A stretch of 49,089 nt of DNA from Alsobacter ponti (GTDB taxonomy: Bacteria > Pseudomonadota > Alphaproteobacteria > Rhizobiales > Beijerinckiaceae), in assembly GCF_024294805.1 (NCBI RefSeq), contig NZ_JANCLU010000028.1:1-49089 (forward strand). The letters are read 5' to 3'. The notes below the pieces were generated by a model. It was given only the letters and a program-made list of their open reading frames with translations, ran no database searches and had not been told where the DNA came from. Below, piece after piece: positions 23,962-34,057 of the stretch. A program made the translations under genes and the position numbers. The stretch's first letter is position 1; every line of letters begins with the position of its first letter.

Positions 23962-26361
23962 GTGACCGAGACTGCAGATTGCGCCCTGGCGGACCTGCGC
24001 GTCGTCGATCTCTCCGACAGTATTGGCGGGCAGTATTGCGCGCGTCTTTTCGCGGACCATGGCGCGGAAGTGACCTTGCTGGAGCCTCCTGGCGGGTCGC
24101 TCGTGCGATCCGCGCCGCCGCTGTCCACGACGAGCGACGGCGGTTCCTTTCTCTTCGCCCACCTTAACCTTGGCAAGGGCTCAATTGTCCTGGACAGGGA
24201 CGGGCCGGGCGCGGCGTCGCGTTTGTCGACGCTGTTGCGCGCGGCCGACGTCGCCATCCTGCCCGCCGGCTTCGAGCCCGAGGCGGTCCGGGCGGCCAAT
24301 CCGGCGTGCGTGTCGGTTTCGGTGCAGGCATTCGGCGGCGACGGTCCGCTGGCTGGCTGGAAGGGGCCTGAGATCGTGCTGCAGGCGCTCTCCGGCATGA
24401 TGGTCAACAACGGGGCTTTTGGGCGCGAACCGCTTTACGGATGCGGCCACCGCGCATCCTTCGCGGCGGGGCTCGCCGCCTATATCGGCGCCACGGCGGC
24501 GCTGCTGGCGCGCACGCGCACGGGGCGGGGCCAGCACGTGTCGGTTGCAGAAGCCGAGACGGCGGCGGCGATGGGCTTCCCCTATCTGGTGCAGCACATC
24601 TACAGCGGCGTGCGGCGCAGCCGCGCGGACCAGAACATCCCGGCCGGGCAGGTGCTGTGCCGGGGCAGCTGGGTCTGCATCTGGATCTACAATCACCGCT
24701 GGAGTGCGCTCTGCGCAGCGCTCGACCTCGGCGACCTGGAGCGCGACCCGCGTTTCGCCGAGCCGGCGACCCGGCGCGACAACTGGACGGCCCTGTTCGA
24801 GATCATCCAGGCCAGGGTGGCGGATCGCGACGCGGACGAACTGGTCGCCCGCCTGCAACGCGCCGAAGTGATCGCCGCCAAGGCCGAGCGGCTGACCGAG
24901 ACGCTGGCCAGCGCCCATCTGAAGGAGCGCGGCTACTGGCAGCGCCTCCCGGACGGGTCGCTGGCGCTGGGGCCGCCCTACCGCTTTTCCCGCACGCCCC
25001 GGCGCGTCCCCGCGCCGCCGCCGAAACTGGGCGAGGACAGGCACGGCCTCGCCAGCCTCGCGGAGGCTCCGTCGCAGCCGCCGGTTCCCGCCACGACGGA
25101 TCGGGCCGCGCCTCTGGCCGGCCTGCGCGTTCTCGAACTGACGACCGCATGGGCGGGGCCGATGTCAGGGCGCGTGCTCGGTTTCCTCGGCGCGGACGTG
25201 ATCCACGTCGAGTCTCCCAACCGCGTGAATTCCTGGCGGCTCAACAAGGAGACGCCCAATCCCATCAACTTCCCGAACGGCGAGCCCGGCGAGCGGCCCT
25301 TCGATCGGTCGTTCCTGTTCAACTCGCAGAACATCAACAAGCGCTCTTGCATCCTCGACCTGAAGACCGAGCGCGGGCGCGAATTGCTGCGCGGGCTCGT
25401 GGCCGTGTCGGACGTGCTGATCTGCAACTTCCGACCGGGAACGCTCGATAGGCTCGGACTCGGCTACGAGCGCCTGAGAGCCATCAAGCCCGACATCGTC
25501 GTCGCCGAACTGCCTGCTTTCGGCGGCGTCGGACCGATGTCGCGCTTCGCCGCGCTCGGCCCGACGATGGAGATGGCGACCGGCATGGCGAGCCTCGTCG
25601 GCTATCGCGACGGCCAGCCGGAGACCACGGGGCCGTCCTATCTCGATCCGATCGGCGGCTTCAACGCGGCGTCCGCCATTCTCACCGCGCTGCTTCACCG
25701 GCAGCGGACGGGGGAGGGGCAGTACGTGGAGATTCCGCAGGTCGAGGCGGCGATGCATTTCATCGGGGCGGACATTCTGGCCGCGGCGGAGACGGGGCGC
25801 GATCCCGAACGCGATGGCAACCGGTCGCCCTGGGCCGCGCCGCACGACGCGTTCCCGGCGGCGGGCGAGGACGAATGGCTGGTCGTCGCGGCGCGGGACG
25901 AGGACGAGTGGCATGCGCTCTGCGAGGCGATCGGCCAGCCGGAGCTGGCGCGCGACCCGCGTTTCGCGACGCTCGCCGACAGGCGCGCCAACGAGGACGC
26001 GCTGTCCGCCATCATCGCCGCCTGGTCGCGCACGCGGTCGAAGCACGAGGCTGCCAGCCATTTGCAGCGTTGCGGCGTCCCCGCCGCTCCGGTGCGCACC
26101 GCCGAGGATCTGGCGCACAGCGACGATCTCGCCCGCAGCGGCTTTTTCACCTGGCTCGAACATCCGGACGCGGGGCGGCATCCTTATCCGACCCTGCCGA
26201 TCCGGTTGAGCCTGACACCCGGCGGGCAATTCCGGGCGGCGCCCGTTTTCGGGGGCGACACGCGTGTCGTGCTGCGCGACCTGGTGGGCCTGGACGAGCG
26301 CGCACTCGAGGCGGCGCGCGAGGCGGGCGTCATCGCCGACGCGCCGCTGCCGGGAGCCTGA
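23962..26361 (+). CDS. Fused tandem class III (CaiB/BaiF) CoA-transferase
   Basis: I start at GTG 23962, eight bases behind GGGGAG; ATG 23875 would add a low-complexity Arg-rich stretch. The 799-aa chain has two complete class III CoA-transferase domains: the first about 8-370 (ADLRVVDLSDSIGGQYCARLFADHGAEV), the second about 385-790 (AGLRVLELTTAWAGPMSGRVLGFLGADVIHVE). Enzymes of this class normally form interlocked homodimers; here two subunits are joined. At the position of the formyl-CoA transferase catalytic Asp both halves appear to have Glu (SVAEAE, EIPQVE), by eye alignment only. It would activate a carboxylic acid with CoA at the start of the pathway. Confidence 0.85.
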   Translation: MTETADCALADLRVVDLSDSIGGQYCARLFADHGAEVTLLEPPGGSLVRSAPPLSTTSDGGSFLFAHLNLGKGSIVLDRDGPGAASRLSTLLRAADVAILPAGFEPEAVRAANPACVSVSVQAFGGDGPLAGWKGPEIVLQALSGMMVNNGAFGREPLYGCGHRASFAAGLAAYIGATAALLARTRTGRGQHVSVAEAETAAAMGFPYLVQHIYSGVRRSRADQNIPAGQVLCRGSWVCIWIYNHRWSALCAALDLGDLERDPRFAEPATRRDNWTALFEIIQARVADRDADELVARLQRAEVIAAKAERLTETLASAHLKERGYWQRLPDGSLALGPPYRFSRTPRRVPAPPPKLGEDRHGLASLAEAPSQPPVPATTDRAAPLAGLRVLELTTAWAGPMSGRVLGFLGADVIHVESPNRVNSWRLNKETPNPINFPNGEPGERPFDRSFLFNSQNINKRSCILDLKTERGRELLRGLVAVSDVLICNFRPGTLDRLGLGYERLRAIKPDIVVAELPAFGGVGPMSRFAALGPTMEMATGMASLVGYRDGQPETTGPSYLDPIGGFNAASAILTALLHRQRTGEGQYVEIPQVEAAMHFIGADILAAAETGRDPERDGNRSPWAAPHDAFPAAGEDEWLVVAARDEDEWHALCEAIGQPELARDPRFATLADRRANEDALSAIIAAWSRTRSKHEAASHLQRCGVPAAPVRTAEDLAHSDDLARSGFFTWLEHPDAGRHPYPTLPIRLSLTPGGQFRAAPVFGGDTRVVLRDLVGLDERALEAAREAGVIADAPLPGA

Positions 26362-26362
26362 C

Positions 26363-27178
26363 ATGGCGAAGCCGTCCGTCTTTCCCTCGGCGACCCCAAT
26401 CCGCATCCGGCTGGACGACAACCCCCGTTATCGCGGTTCGACGCACGATGACGAGACGGCGCGGAAGATGGGGTTCAAGGCCGCCCTGGTCCCGGGCGCG
26501 TTTCTCTACGGCCACGCCAGCCGGTTCGCGATCGAGGCCTGGGGTCTCGACTGGGCGACTCGCGGCGCCATGGAGGTTCGCTTCCGCCGGCCGGTCTACA
26601 ACGGCGACGTCGTGACCTTTCACGTGTCCGAGGCGACCCGCGAAGGGGAACGTGTCACCGCCGCGCTGTCGGCGCGCAACGAGGACGGCGAGGACGTGCT
26701 GACGGGTTGGCTGGCGCTGCCCGACGAGCCCGTCGCCCCGCCGACCCTCGCGAGCCTTCCCGTCCCGCAACCGCCGGACGGCCGCCGGCCGGTGACGGTG
26801 GGCGACCTTGCCGTAGGCGAGGTCTGCCGGACGGCTCCGGCGGAACTGTCGGCGGACGACCTGCGGGCGTCGCTCGACGCCTTCGACGAGCGACACACGT
26901 TCTACGCCGAAACGGGGCTGGTCCACTCCGGCGGCCTGATGCGCCGGGCGATGTTCGACGTGAACAGCGGCTACGCCTTTCCAGCGCCCCTCGTGCTGGT
27001 GGGCTGCGAGACGCAGCATTTCGCGCCGGTGAAGCCGGGGCGCGTGCTCTCCGTCTCGGCGGTGGTCAGCGACGTCTACGAGCGCCGCGGCCGGCATTAC
27101 TTCCAGACCGACGAGCACCTGATCGTCGACGGGCGAAGCGTCGCGGCGCGTTTCCGGCGGACGCAGATCTATGCATGA
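26363..27178 (+). CDS. MaoC-like double hotdog hydratase/dehydratase
   Basis: The 271-aa protein begins at ATG 26363, one base after the CoA-transferase stop, so the two are co-translated. The first half resembles MaoC N-terminal hotdog proteins (RGSTHDDETARKMGFKAALVPGAFLYGHASRF, then GAMEVRFRRPVYNGD); the second half repeats the fold in degenerate form (GLVHSGGLMRRAMFD, FAPVKPGRVLSVSAVVSDVYERRGRHYFQTDEHL). It probably hydrates or dehydrates the acyl-CoA made by the CoA-transferase. Substrate is unknown. Confidence 0.8.
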   Translation: MAKPSVFPSATPIRIRLDDNPRYRGSTHDDETARKMGFKAALVPGAFLYGHASRFAIEAWGLDWATRGAMEVRFRRPVYNGDVVTFHVSEATREGERVTAALSARNEDGEDVLTGWLALPDEPVAPPTLASLPVPQPPDGRRPVTVGDLAVGEVCRTAPAELSADDLRASLDAFDERHTFYAETGLVHSGGLMRRAMFDVNSGYAFPAPLVLVGCETQHFAPVKPGRVLSVSAVVSDVYERRGRHYFQTDEHLIVDGRSVAARFRRTQIYA

Positions 27179-27193
27179 CGGCGGCCATAACGA

Positions 27194-27209
27194 TTGCATC
27201 CGCATGCAA
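27194..27209. promoter_or_regulatory. LacI-type operator before the enolase-superfamily/ABC importer operon
   Basis: TTGCATCCGCATGCAA is a perfect 6+4+6 inverted repeat, extended to ATTGCAT and ATGCAAT, and is almost the same as the site at 23836. It lies 16 bases after the MaoC-like gene and 225 bases before the next gene, so a second promoter under the same LacI-type regulator is likely. Confidence 0.7.
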
Positions 27210-27299
27210 TTGCGTTATCGTCGCCTGACCAACAAGCGGCCGGGGAACGGTCGCCCAGGGAGTGAAACGCCGAGGGGTCCTCACCGGATCTCGCCGAAT

Positions 27300-27326
27300 G
27301 ACCGACCCGGCGGTAGCCGGGCGGTC
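27300..27326 (+). other. Long hairpin in the leader of the enolase-superfamily gene
   Basis: GACCG-A-CCCGGC, loop GGTA, and GCCGGGCGGTC form an 11-bp stem with one bulged base, between the operator and the gene. No T-tract follows, so it is not a simple terminator. It may stabilise or control the leader. The rest of 27179-27433 shows nothing else. Confidence 0.35.
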
Positions 27327-27433
27327 ATCGAGCGCGCAAGCGACCGGCTCTCCGCCCGCCTCCCGGCGGCCGGGCGAGCCCCGCAAGCCCGGCGTCCTCC
27401 CGCGCACGAGGAACGGACGGAAGAGGGCAGACG

Positions 27434-28546
27434 GTGAGCGTTTCCGCGAAGATCAAGTCGGTCGAAGCCTTTCAGGTGAGCTGGGCCCCTGGCGATCCGC
27501 CCGGACGCCGCACCGCGTTAGTGCGCGTCACGACCGAGGACGGCGTGGTGGGCTGGGGCGAGGCGTCTCCCATGCAGGGCGGCATGCATTCGCTGGGGAT
27601 CGTGGAGCGTGACATCGCGCCCTCCCTCGTCGGGGCGGACGCTTTCGACCAAGCCGTGCTGCACGACCGGATGTTTCACAAGAACATCAAGCTCGGGCCG
27701 GAAGGCGCGCTGACCGGCGCGCTCGCCGCCGTCGACATTGCGCTGTGGGACATCAAGGGCAAGGTGCTCGGGCTGCCGGTGTACAAGCTGCTGGGCGGCG
27801 CGTGGCGCACCGAGGTGCCGTTCTACGCCAGCATCGGCGGCAACGCGGGCAGGACCGTGGACGAGACCGTCCGCGCCGTCGAGGCGCGCCTGACGAAGGA
27901 GCGTCCGGCGGCGGTGAAGATCCGCTGGGACGGCGACCGCACAAAGCTCGACGCCGACATCAACGGCGACATCGCGAAGGCGAGGGCGGTACGCAAGCTG
28001 GTGGGCGACGACTACCCGCTCGGCTTCGACGCCAACAACGGCTACTCGGTCGGCGGCGCCATCCGGGTCGGGCGGGCGCTGGAGGAACTGGGCTATTCGT
28101 GGTTCGAGGAGCCCGTCCAGCACTACGACGTGCGCGGCATGGGCGAGGTGGCCCAGCGCCTCGACATCACGGTTTCCGCGGCGGAGCAGACCTACACCGT
28201 CCAGGCGCTGGTCGACATGATCAACGCCGGCGTGCGCATGGTCCAGCCCGACATCGTCAAGATGGGCGGCATCACCGGCCTGATGCAGTGCGCGGCGATC
28301 TGCTTCGCGCACGGCGTCGAGCTTGTGCCGCACCAGACGCAGCCGACCATCGGCAACGTCGCCAACCTGCACGTTCTGGCGACGATCATGCACCTGACCA
28401 AGCCGGCCGAATTCGCCGATGCATCGGGGCGGATGGATGTCGGGTTCAAGTCCGTGCCGAAGCCCGTCGACGGCAAGTTCGTCATTCCGGGCGGTCCGGG
28501 CCTCGGCATCGAGGTGGACGAGGCCGAAATCCAGAAAAGGCGCTGA
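27434..28546 (+). CDS. Mandelate racemase/muconate lactonizing enzyme family protein
   Basis: The 370-aa protein starts at GTG 27434 behind AGAGGG. It has the enolase-superfamily capping domain and barrel: catalytic Lys in AVKIRWDGD, metal ligands in GFDANNGY (Asp), WFEEPV (Glu) and AAEQTY (Glu), then QPDIVKMGG (Asp) and VPHQTQPTIGN (His), the Lys/His-Asp layout of the mandelate racemase subgroup. These enzymes remove a proton next to a carboxylate, as racemases, dehydratases or cycloisomerases. The context with a CoA-transferase and a peptide-type importer suggests turnover of an imported hydroxy or amido acid. Confidence 0.88.
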   Translation: MSVSAKIKSVEAFQVSWAPGDPPGRRTALVRVTTEDGVVGWGEASPMQGGMHSLGIVERDIAPSLVGADAFDQAVLHDRMFHKNIKLGPEGALTGALAAVDIALWDIKGKVLGLPVYKLLGGAWRTEVPFYASIGGNAGRTVDETVRAVEARLTKERPAAVKIRWDGDRTKLDADINGDIAKARAVRKLVGDDYPLGFDANNGYSVGGAIRVGRALEELGYSWFEEPVQHYDVRGMGEVAQRLDITVSAAEQTYTVQALVDMINAGVRMVQPDIVKMGGITGLMQCAAICFAHGVELVPHQTQPTIGNVANLHVLATIMHLTKPAEFADASGRMDVGFKSVPKPVDGKFVIPGGPGLGIEVDEAEIQKRR

Positions 28547-28579
28547 AGCGCCGCGTCGATCACGGAAAGGGAGGAGAGG

Positions 28580-30175
28580 ATGACGACCATGGACAGGCGC
28601 AGCGTCCTGCAACTCGGAACCGCCGCCGCGGCGATCGGCCTCGCCGGCCTCCGGCCCGCCAGCGCCCAGGAAACCGACGTGCTGCGCATCGGCATCGCCG
28701 CCGGCCGGCCGCGCCACAGCGACCCGAACCTGACGACGCAAGGCTCCGACAACTGGGCGACCGAGCAGGCCTACGAGCAGCTCGTGCGCCCCGAGGACGG
28801 CACGTTCGCCGTGAAGCCGGAGGAGTACATTCCGACGCTGGCGACGAGCTGGACGATGTCGGAGGACGCCAGGAGCTGGAAGTTCAAGCTGCGCGAGGGC
28901 GTGCAGTTCCACAAGGGCTACGGCGAGATGACGTCCGAGGACGTCGTCTATTCCTACACGAGGGCGATGAAGGCGGGGACCAACACCACCATCCTCGCCA
29001 ACATCAAGGAGGTCGTCGCCGACGGGCCCTACGGCGTCGTGATGACCCTCAAGGATCCCGATCCGCTGTTCCTCGGCACCAGCGTGTTCAACAATAACAC
29101 GTCGATCGTCTCGAAGAAGGCCGCCGAAAAGATGGGCGAGGCCTTCGCCACGGACGCAGTCGGCACCGGCCCGTATGAACTCGCCAAGTTCGACCCGAAC
29201 GCCGGCATGTTCATGAAGCGCTTCGACAAGTACTGGGGCACGAAGGCGGAGATCGCCAATGTCGAGTGCCTGTACATCGCCGACACGACCGCCCGGACGC
29301 TGGCGCTGCTGTCCGGCAAGATCGACATGATGGAGGCCGTGCGCGCCCCCGGCTGGGTCGACTCGATGCTGCAGCGCGACCGCACGCTGAAGATGGACAT
29401 GACGGCGCCGGGCTCGTTCAACACGCTGCACATCAACCTCACCCGGCCGCCCTTCGACAAGCTCAAGGTTCGCCAGGCGATCATGCACGCCATCGACCGT
29501 CCGGCCGTCGCGCAGGCTTTGGCGCCGATGGGCGGCGTCATGGCCGGCCTGCAGCCCGCCAACTTCCCCGCGGGCTTCAAGACCGAGGACCTGCCGAAGG
29601 AACTGCAATACCCCTACGATCCGGAGAAGGCGAAGAAGCTGCTCGCCGAGGCCGGCTTCCCGAACGGCATCAGCTTCGTCGCGCTGTGCAGCAAGCGCGA
29701 GGACTATGCCTCGACCATGCTGATCGTGCAGGAGCAATTGCGCCTCGCCAACATCAACATGGACCTGAAGATCGGCGACCACACCGCCTATCACGCCGAC
29801 AACCGTTCCGACAAAAACACGCTGGCGATGCACTCGTCGAGCTATCCGCCCATTCCGACGCAGCTCTACTTCCAGCAGCTGGCGTCGGCCTCGGAGGTGA
29901 AGTCGGACGGCAACGGCGGCGGCAACTACAGCCATTACGGCGTCGCGATGCCCGGCATCGACGACCTGCTGGACAAGGCGCTGAAGGCGACGAGCTTCCA
30001 GGACTACGAGAAGACCTGTCGGGAGATCGAGCTTCAGGTGCTCCGCGACCTCCCGCTCATCGGACTGTCGACGCTGTCCTTCACGGTGGCGCGGCGGGGC
30101 AATGTCGACCTCGGCTACCCGGTGAAGTCGGGCTATGCGCGGTGGCGCTTCCACCGCGCGACCAAGACGGCCTGA
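28580..30175 (+). CDS. ABC importer solute-binding protein, family 5 (Opp/Dpp type)
   Basis: The 531-aa protein starts at ATG 28580 after GGGAGGAGAGG. Its N-terminus DRRSVLQLGTAAAAIGLAGL with ASAQ cleavage looks like a Tat signal peptide. The rest has the family 5 pattern: TLATSWTMSEDARSWKFKLREGVQFHKG, TGPYELAKFDPNAG and KLLAEAGFPNG. It would capture a peptide or peptide-like compound in the periplasm and hand it to the two permeases encoded next. Ligand unknown. Confidence 0.9.
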   Translation: MTTMDRRSVLQLGTAAAAIGLAGLRPASAQETDVLRIGIAAGRPRHSDPNLTTQGSDNWATEQAYEQLVRPEDGTFAVKPEEYIPTLATSWTMSEDARSWKFKLREGVQFHKGYGEMTSEDVVYSYTRAMKAGTNTTILANIKEVVADGPYGVVMTLKDPDPLFLGTSVFNNNTSIVSKKAAEKMGEAFATDAVGTGPYELAKFDPNAGMFMKRFDKYWGTKAEIANVECLYIADTTARTLALLSGKIDMMEAVRAPGWVDSMLQRDRTLKMDMTAPGSFNTLHINLTRPPFDKLKVRQAIMHAIDRPAVAQALAPMGGVMAGLQPANFPAGFKTEDLPKELQYPYDPEKAKKLLAEAGFPNGISFVALCSKREDYASTMLIVQEQLRLANINMDLKIGDHTAYHADNRSDKNTLAMHSSSYPPIPTQLYFQQLASASEVKSDGNGGGNYSHYGVAMPGIDDLLDKALKATSFQDYEKTCREIELQVLRDLPLIGLSTLSFTVARRGNVDLGYPVKSGYARWRFHRATKTA

Positions 30176-30190
30176 CCGGGCCGGCTGGCG

Positions 30191-31126
30191 ATGGCGCGCT
30201 ACATCTTCTGGCGGCTGGCGGATTCGATTCCGACCGTGCTGCTCGTGCTGACGCTCGTCTTCATCGCCATGCGCATCCTCCCCGGGGACCCCGCGATCGC
30301 GGCCCTCGGGGACAATGCCCTGCCTGACCAGATCGCCGTCTTCCGCGAGAAGATGGGGCTGAACGTCCCGCTCTGGCGGCAATATCTGAACTTTCTCCAC
30401 GGCGTCGTGACGCTGGACCTCGGGCGGTCCCTGATCAGCAACACGCCGGTCGTGAACCTGCTCGCCCACCACCTCCCGTACACGATCGAACTCACGATCG
30501 CCGCGACGCTGATCGGCGTGACGGCGGGCATCCCCATGGGCGTGCTCGCCGCCACCCACCGCAACCGCCCGGCGGACTCGGCGGTCCGGCTCTATTCGCT
30601 GGTGGGCTACGCGATCCCGGATTTCTATCTCGGAGCGCTGCTGCTGATCGTCTTCTCGCTGAACCTGGGCTGGTTTCCGATCAACGGCGGCGGCGACGAT
30701 TTCCCCAGCCGGATGTACCACATCGTCCTGCCCGCGCTGACGCTGGCCTTCCTGAAGTCCGCCTTCATGGGCAAGCTGGCGCGGACTTCCCTGCTGGAGG
30801 TGTTCGGCAAGGACTATGTCCGCACCGCCCGCGCCAAGGGCGCGCGGGAGGGCAGGGTGATCTACCGCCACGCCCTGCGCAACGCGATGCTGCCGCTCAC
30901 CACGGGCCTCGGCATGAGCCTGCTGGCGACGCTCTCCGGGTCGGTGGCGGTGGAACTCGTCTTCAATCGGCCCGGCATCGGCACGCTGCTGATTTCCGGC
31001 ATCAGCGAGCGCGACTACGCGGTTATCCAGGGCGGGGTGATCGTGTTCGCGCTCTTCGTCGTCGTCGTCAATCTCATGATCGACCTGCTCTACATCGTGG
31101 TCGACCCCCGGATCCGCGTGCAATGA
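30191..31126 (+). CDS. ABC importer permease, DppB/OppB type
   Basis: The 311-aa protein has about six membrane helices, starts MARYIFWRLADSIPTVLLVL, and has the EAA-loop sequence DYVRTARAKGAREGRVIYRHALRNAMLP that contacts the ATPase. It is 15 bases behind the binding protein gene and overlaps the next permease by ATGA. Confidence 0.92.
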   Translation: MARYIFWRLADSIPTVLLVLTLVFIAMRILPGDPAIAALGDNALPDQIAVFREKMGLNVPLWRQYLNFLHGVVTLDLGRSLISNTPVVNLLAHHLPYTIELTIAATLIGVTAGIPMGVLAATHRNRPADSAVRLYSLVGYAIPDFYLGALLLIVFSLNLGWFPINGGGDDFPSRMYHIVLPALTLAFLKSAFMGKLARTSLLEVFGKDYVRTARAKGAREGRVIYRHALRNAMLPLTTGLGMSLLATLSGSVAVELVFNRPGIGTLLISGISERDYAVIQGGVIVFALFVVVVNLMIDLLYIVVDPRIRVQ

Positions 31127-32003
31127 CCACGGCGTCCATCGACACGTTCGAGCCCGTCTCCCCGGCGCCCAGCCGGCTCGAGATCTTCCGCCAGGTGATC
31201 CTGGCGAGGCCGGCGACGCTGTTCGCGGCCATCGTCATTCTGATCTTCGTCCTTATCGCCCTGCTGGCGCCGTGGCTGGCGCCCTACAACCCGCTGGCCC
31301 AGAGCTTCCTGAAGATCAACAAGCCGCCCTCCGCCGCCAACTGGCTCGGCACCGACCAGTTCGGGCGGGACGTGCTGTCGCGCATGATCTACGGCTCGCG
31401 GAACTCTCTCATCCTGGGCCTGCTGTCGCCGGCGCTCGCCGCCGTCGTCGGCACGACGCTCGGCGTCGTCGCCGGCTATTTCGGCGGCATCGTCGATCGG
31501 GTGATCTCGCGGATCGTCGATTTGCTGATCTCGTTCCCGGAATTGCTGCTGGCGATCATTATCGCCGCCGCGCTCGGGGGCGGGTTCTGGAACATCGTCG
31601 TGGTGATCTCGGCGGCCTTCGTGCCGGGCTTCGCCCGCGTGGCGAGGGCCCAGACCATGGCCGTGCGGCAGGAACCCTACGTGGAGGCGGCCGTGGCCGT
31701 CGGCGTCAGCACGCCGGTCATCATCCTGCGTCACATCATCCCCAACATCGCGGCGCCCATCGTCGTGCTGATGACGCTGTGGACCGCCTCCGCCATCCGG
31801 CTCGAGGCGTCGCTCAGCTTCCTCGGCATCGGCACCCAGCCGCCGAACCCCAGCTGGGGCAACATCATCCGCGACGGCCTGAACAACCTGTTCGGCTCAC
31901 CCTGGCCGGTGATCGGGGCGGGGTTCGCGATCACCTGCGTGGTGCTCGCCTTCAACGTCTTCGGCGACGCCGTGCGCGACATCCTCGACCCGGAGACCGC
32001 GCA

Positions 32004-32007
<4 letters not shown>
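31123..32007 (+). CDS. ABC importer permease, DppC/OppC type
   Basis: The 294-aa protein starts at ATG 31123. It has the DppC N-terminus ([21 protein letters not shown], then the [18 protein letters not shown] motif), membrane helices, and the loop [25 protein letters not shown] that docks on the ATPases. It overlaps the ATPase gene by GTGA. It forms the second half of the membrane channel. Confidence 0.92.
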
Positions 32008-33007
<1,000 letters not shown>

Positions 33008-33011
<4 letters not shown>

Positions 33012-34033
33012 ACGCGCAGGCGTCGACCCGGCCCGCGCCCGTCGCTGAGCCGCTGATCCGGGCCGAGGGGCTTTCCAAGGTCTTCAGCTCCAAGACCGGA
33101 CTCGGGTTCGGCGGAAAGCGCGCCGATGTGCGCGCCGTCGATACCGTTTCGCTGGAGGTGGCGCGGGGCGAGACGCTGGCGGTGGTGGGCGAGTCGGGCT
33201 GCGGGAAATCGACGCTCGGCCGCCTGATGCTGCGCCTCATCGAGCCCAGCGCGGGCAAGGTTCTCTACGACGGCGAGGACCTGACGCAGTTGTCGCCCCG
33301 CGGCATGCGGGCCATGCGCCGGCATGTGCAGATGATCTTCCAGGATCCCTACGGCTCGCTGAGCCCGCGCCGCAGCGTGGCGGACATCATCGCGGAGCCG
33401 ATGGGCGTCTTCGGCATCGGCTCCTCTGCGCGCGAGCGGCGGGAGATGGTGGCCGACCTGCTGACGCAAGTCGGCTTGCCGCCGCGCTACATGGACCGCT
33501 ATCCGCGCCAATTCTCGGGAGGACAGCGCCAGCGCATCGGCATCGCCAGGGCGATTGCGCTCGGCCCGAGCTTCATCGTCGCCGACGAGCCGGTTTCCGC
33601 GCTCGACGTCTCCGTCCAGGCGCAGGTGATCAACCTGATGCAGGATCTCCAGCAGAAGCGCGGGCTATCGTATTTGTTCATCGCGCACGACCTCGCCGTC
33701 GTGCGCCATATCGCCGACCGGGTGGCGGTGATGTATCTCGGCCGCATCGTCGAGATGGGGCCGAAGGACGCGATCTACCGCACGCCGCACCATCCCTACA
33801 CGCAGGCGCTGCTGTCGGCCGCGCCCGAGCCCGATCCCGACCGGCCGTCCCGCCGCATCATCCTGCAAGGCGACGTGCCGAGCCCGACCAACATGCCGAG
33901 CGGCTGCGCCTTCAGCAGCCGGTGTCCGCTGGCGCAGGACATCTGTCGGCAAGAGCGCCCGCCGCTGCGCGACGAGCTGCCCGGCCATCAGGTCGCGTGC
34001 CACTTCGCGCGGCCGAACCCGATCCCCGTCTGA
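33008..34033 (+). CDS. ABC importer ATPase, DppF/OppF type
   Basis: The 341-aa protein starts at ATG 33008, overlapping the DppD-type gene by ATGA. It has Walker [11 protein letters not shown]-loop [11 protein letters not shown], signature FSGGQRQR, Walker [12 protein letters not shown] and the C-terminal Cys set [16 protein letters not shown]. It completes a five-gene importer. The operon ends 24 bases before the convergent M20 gene; an inverted repeat GCCGGC-TCAC-GCCGGC (34052-34067) at the junction may act as a shared end. Confidence 0.92.
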
Positions 34034-34057
34034 CCGTGCGGCGCGGGCGCGGCCGGC

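Noticed and set aside
27518-31123. A 1201-codon minus-strand open frame over the enolase-superfamily and importer genes
   Set aside because: High GC keeps the antisense frame free of stops. The product is His/Asp/Arg-rich and family-free, while the plus strand encodes well-known families throughout.
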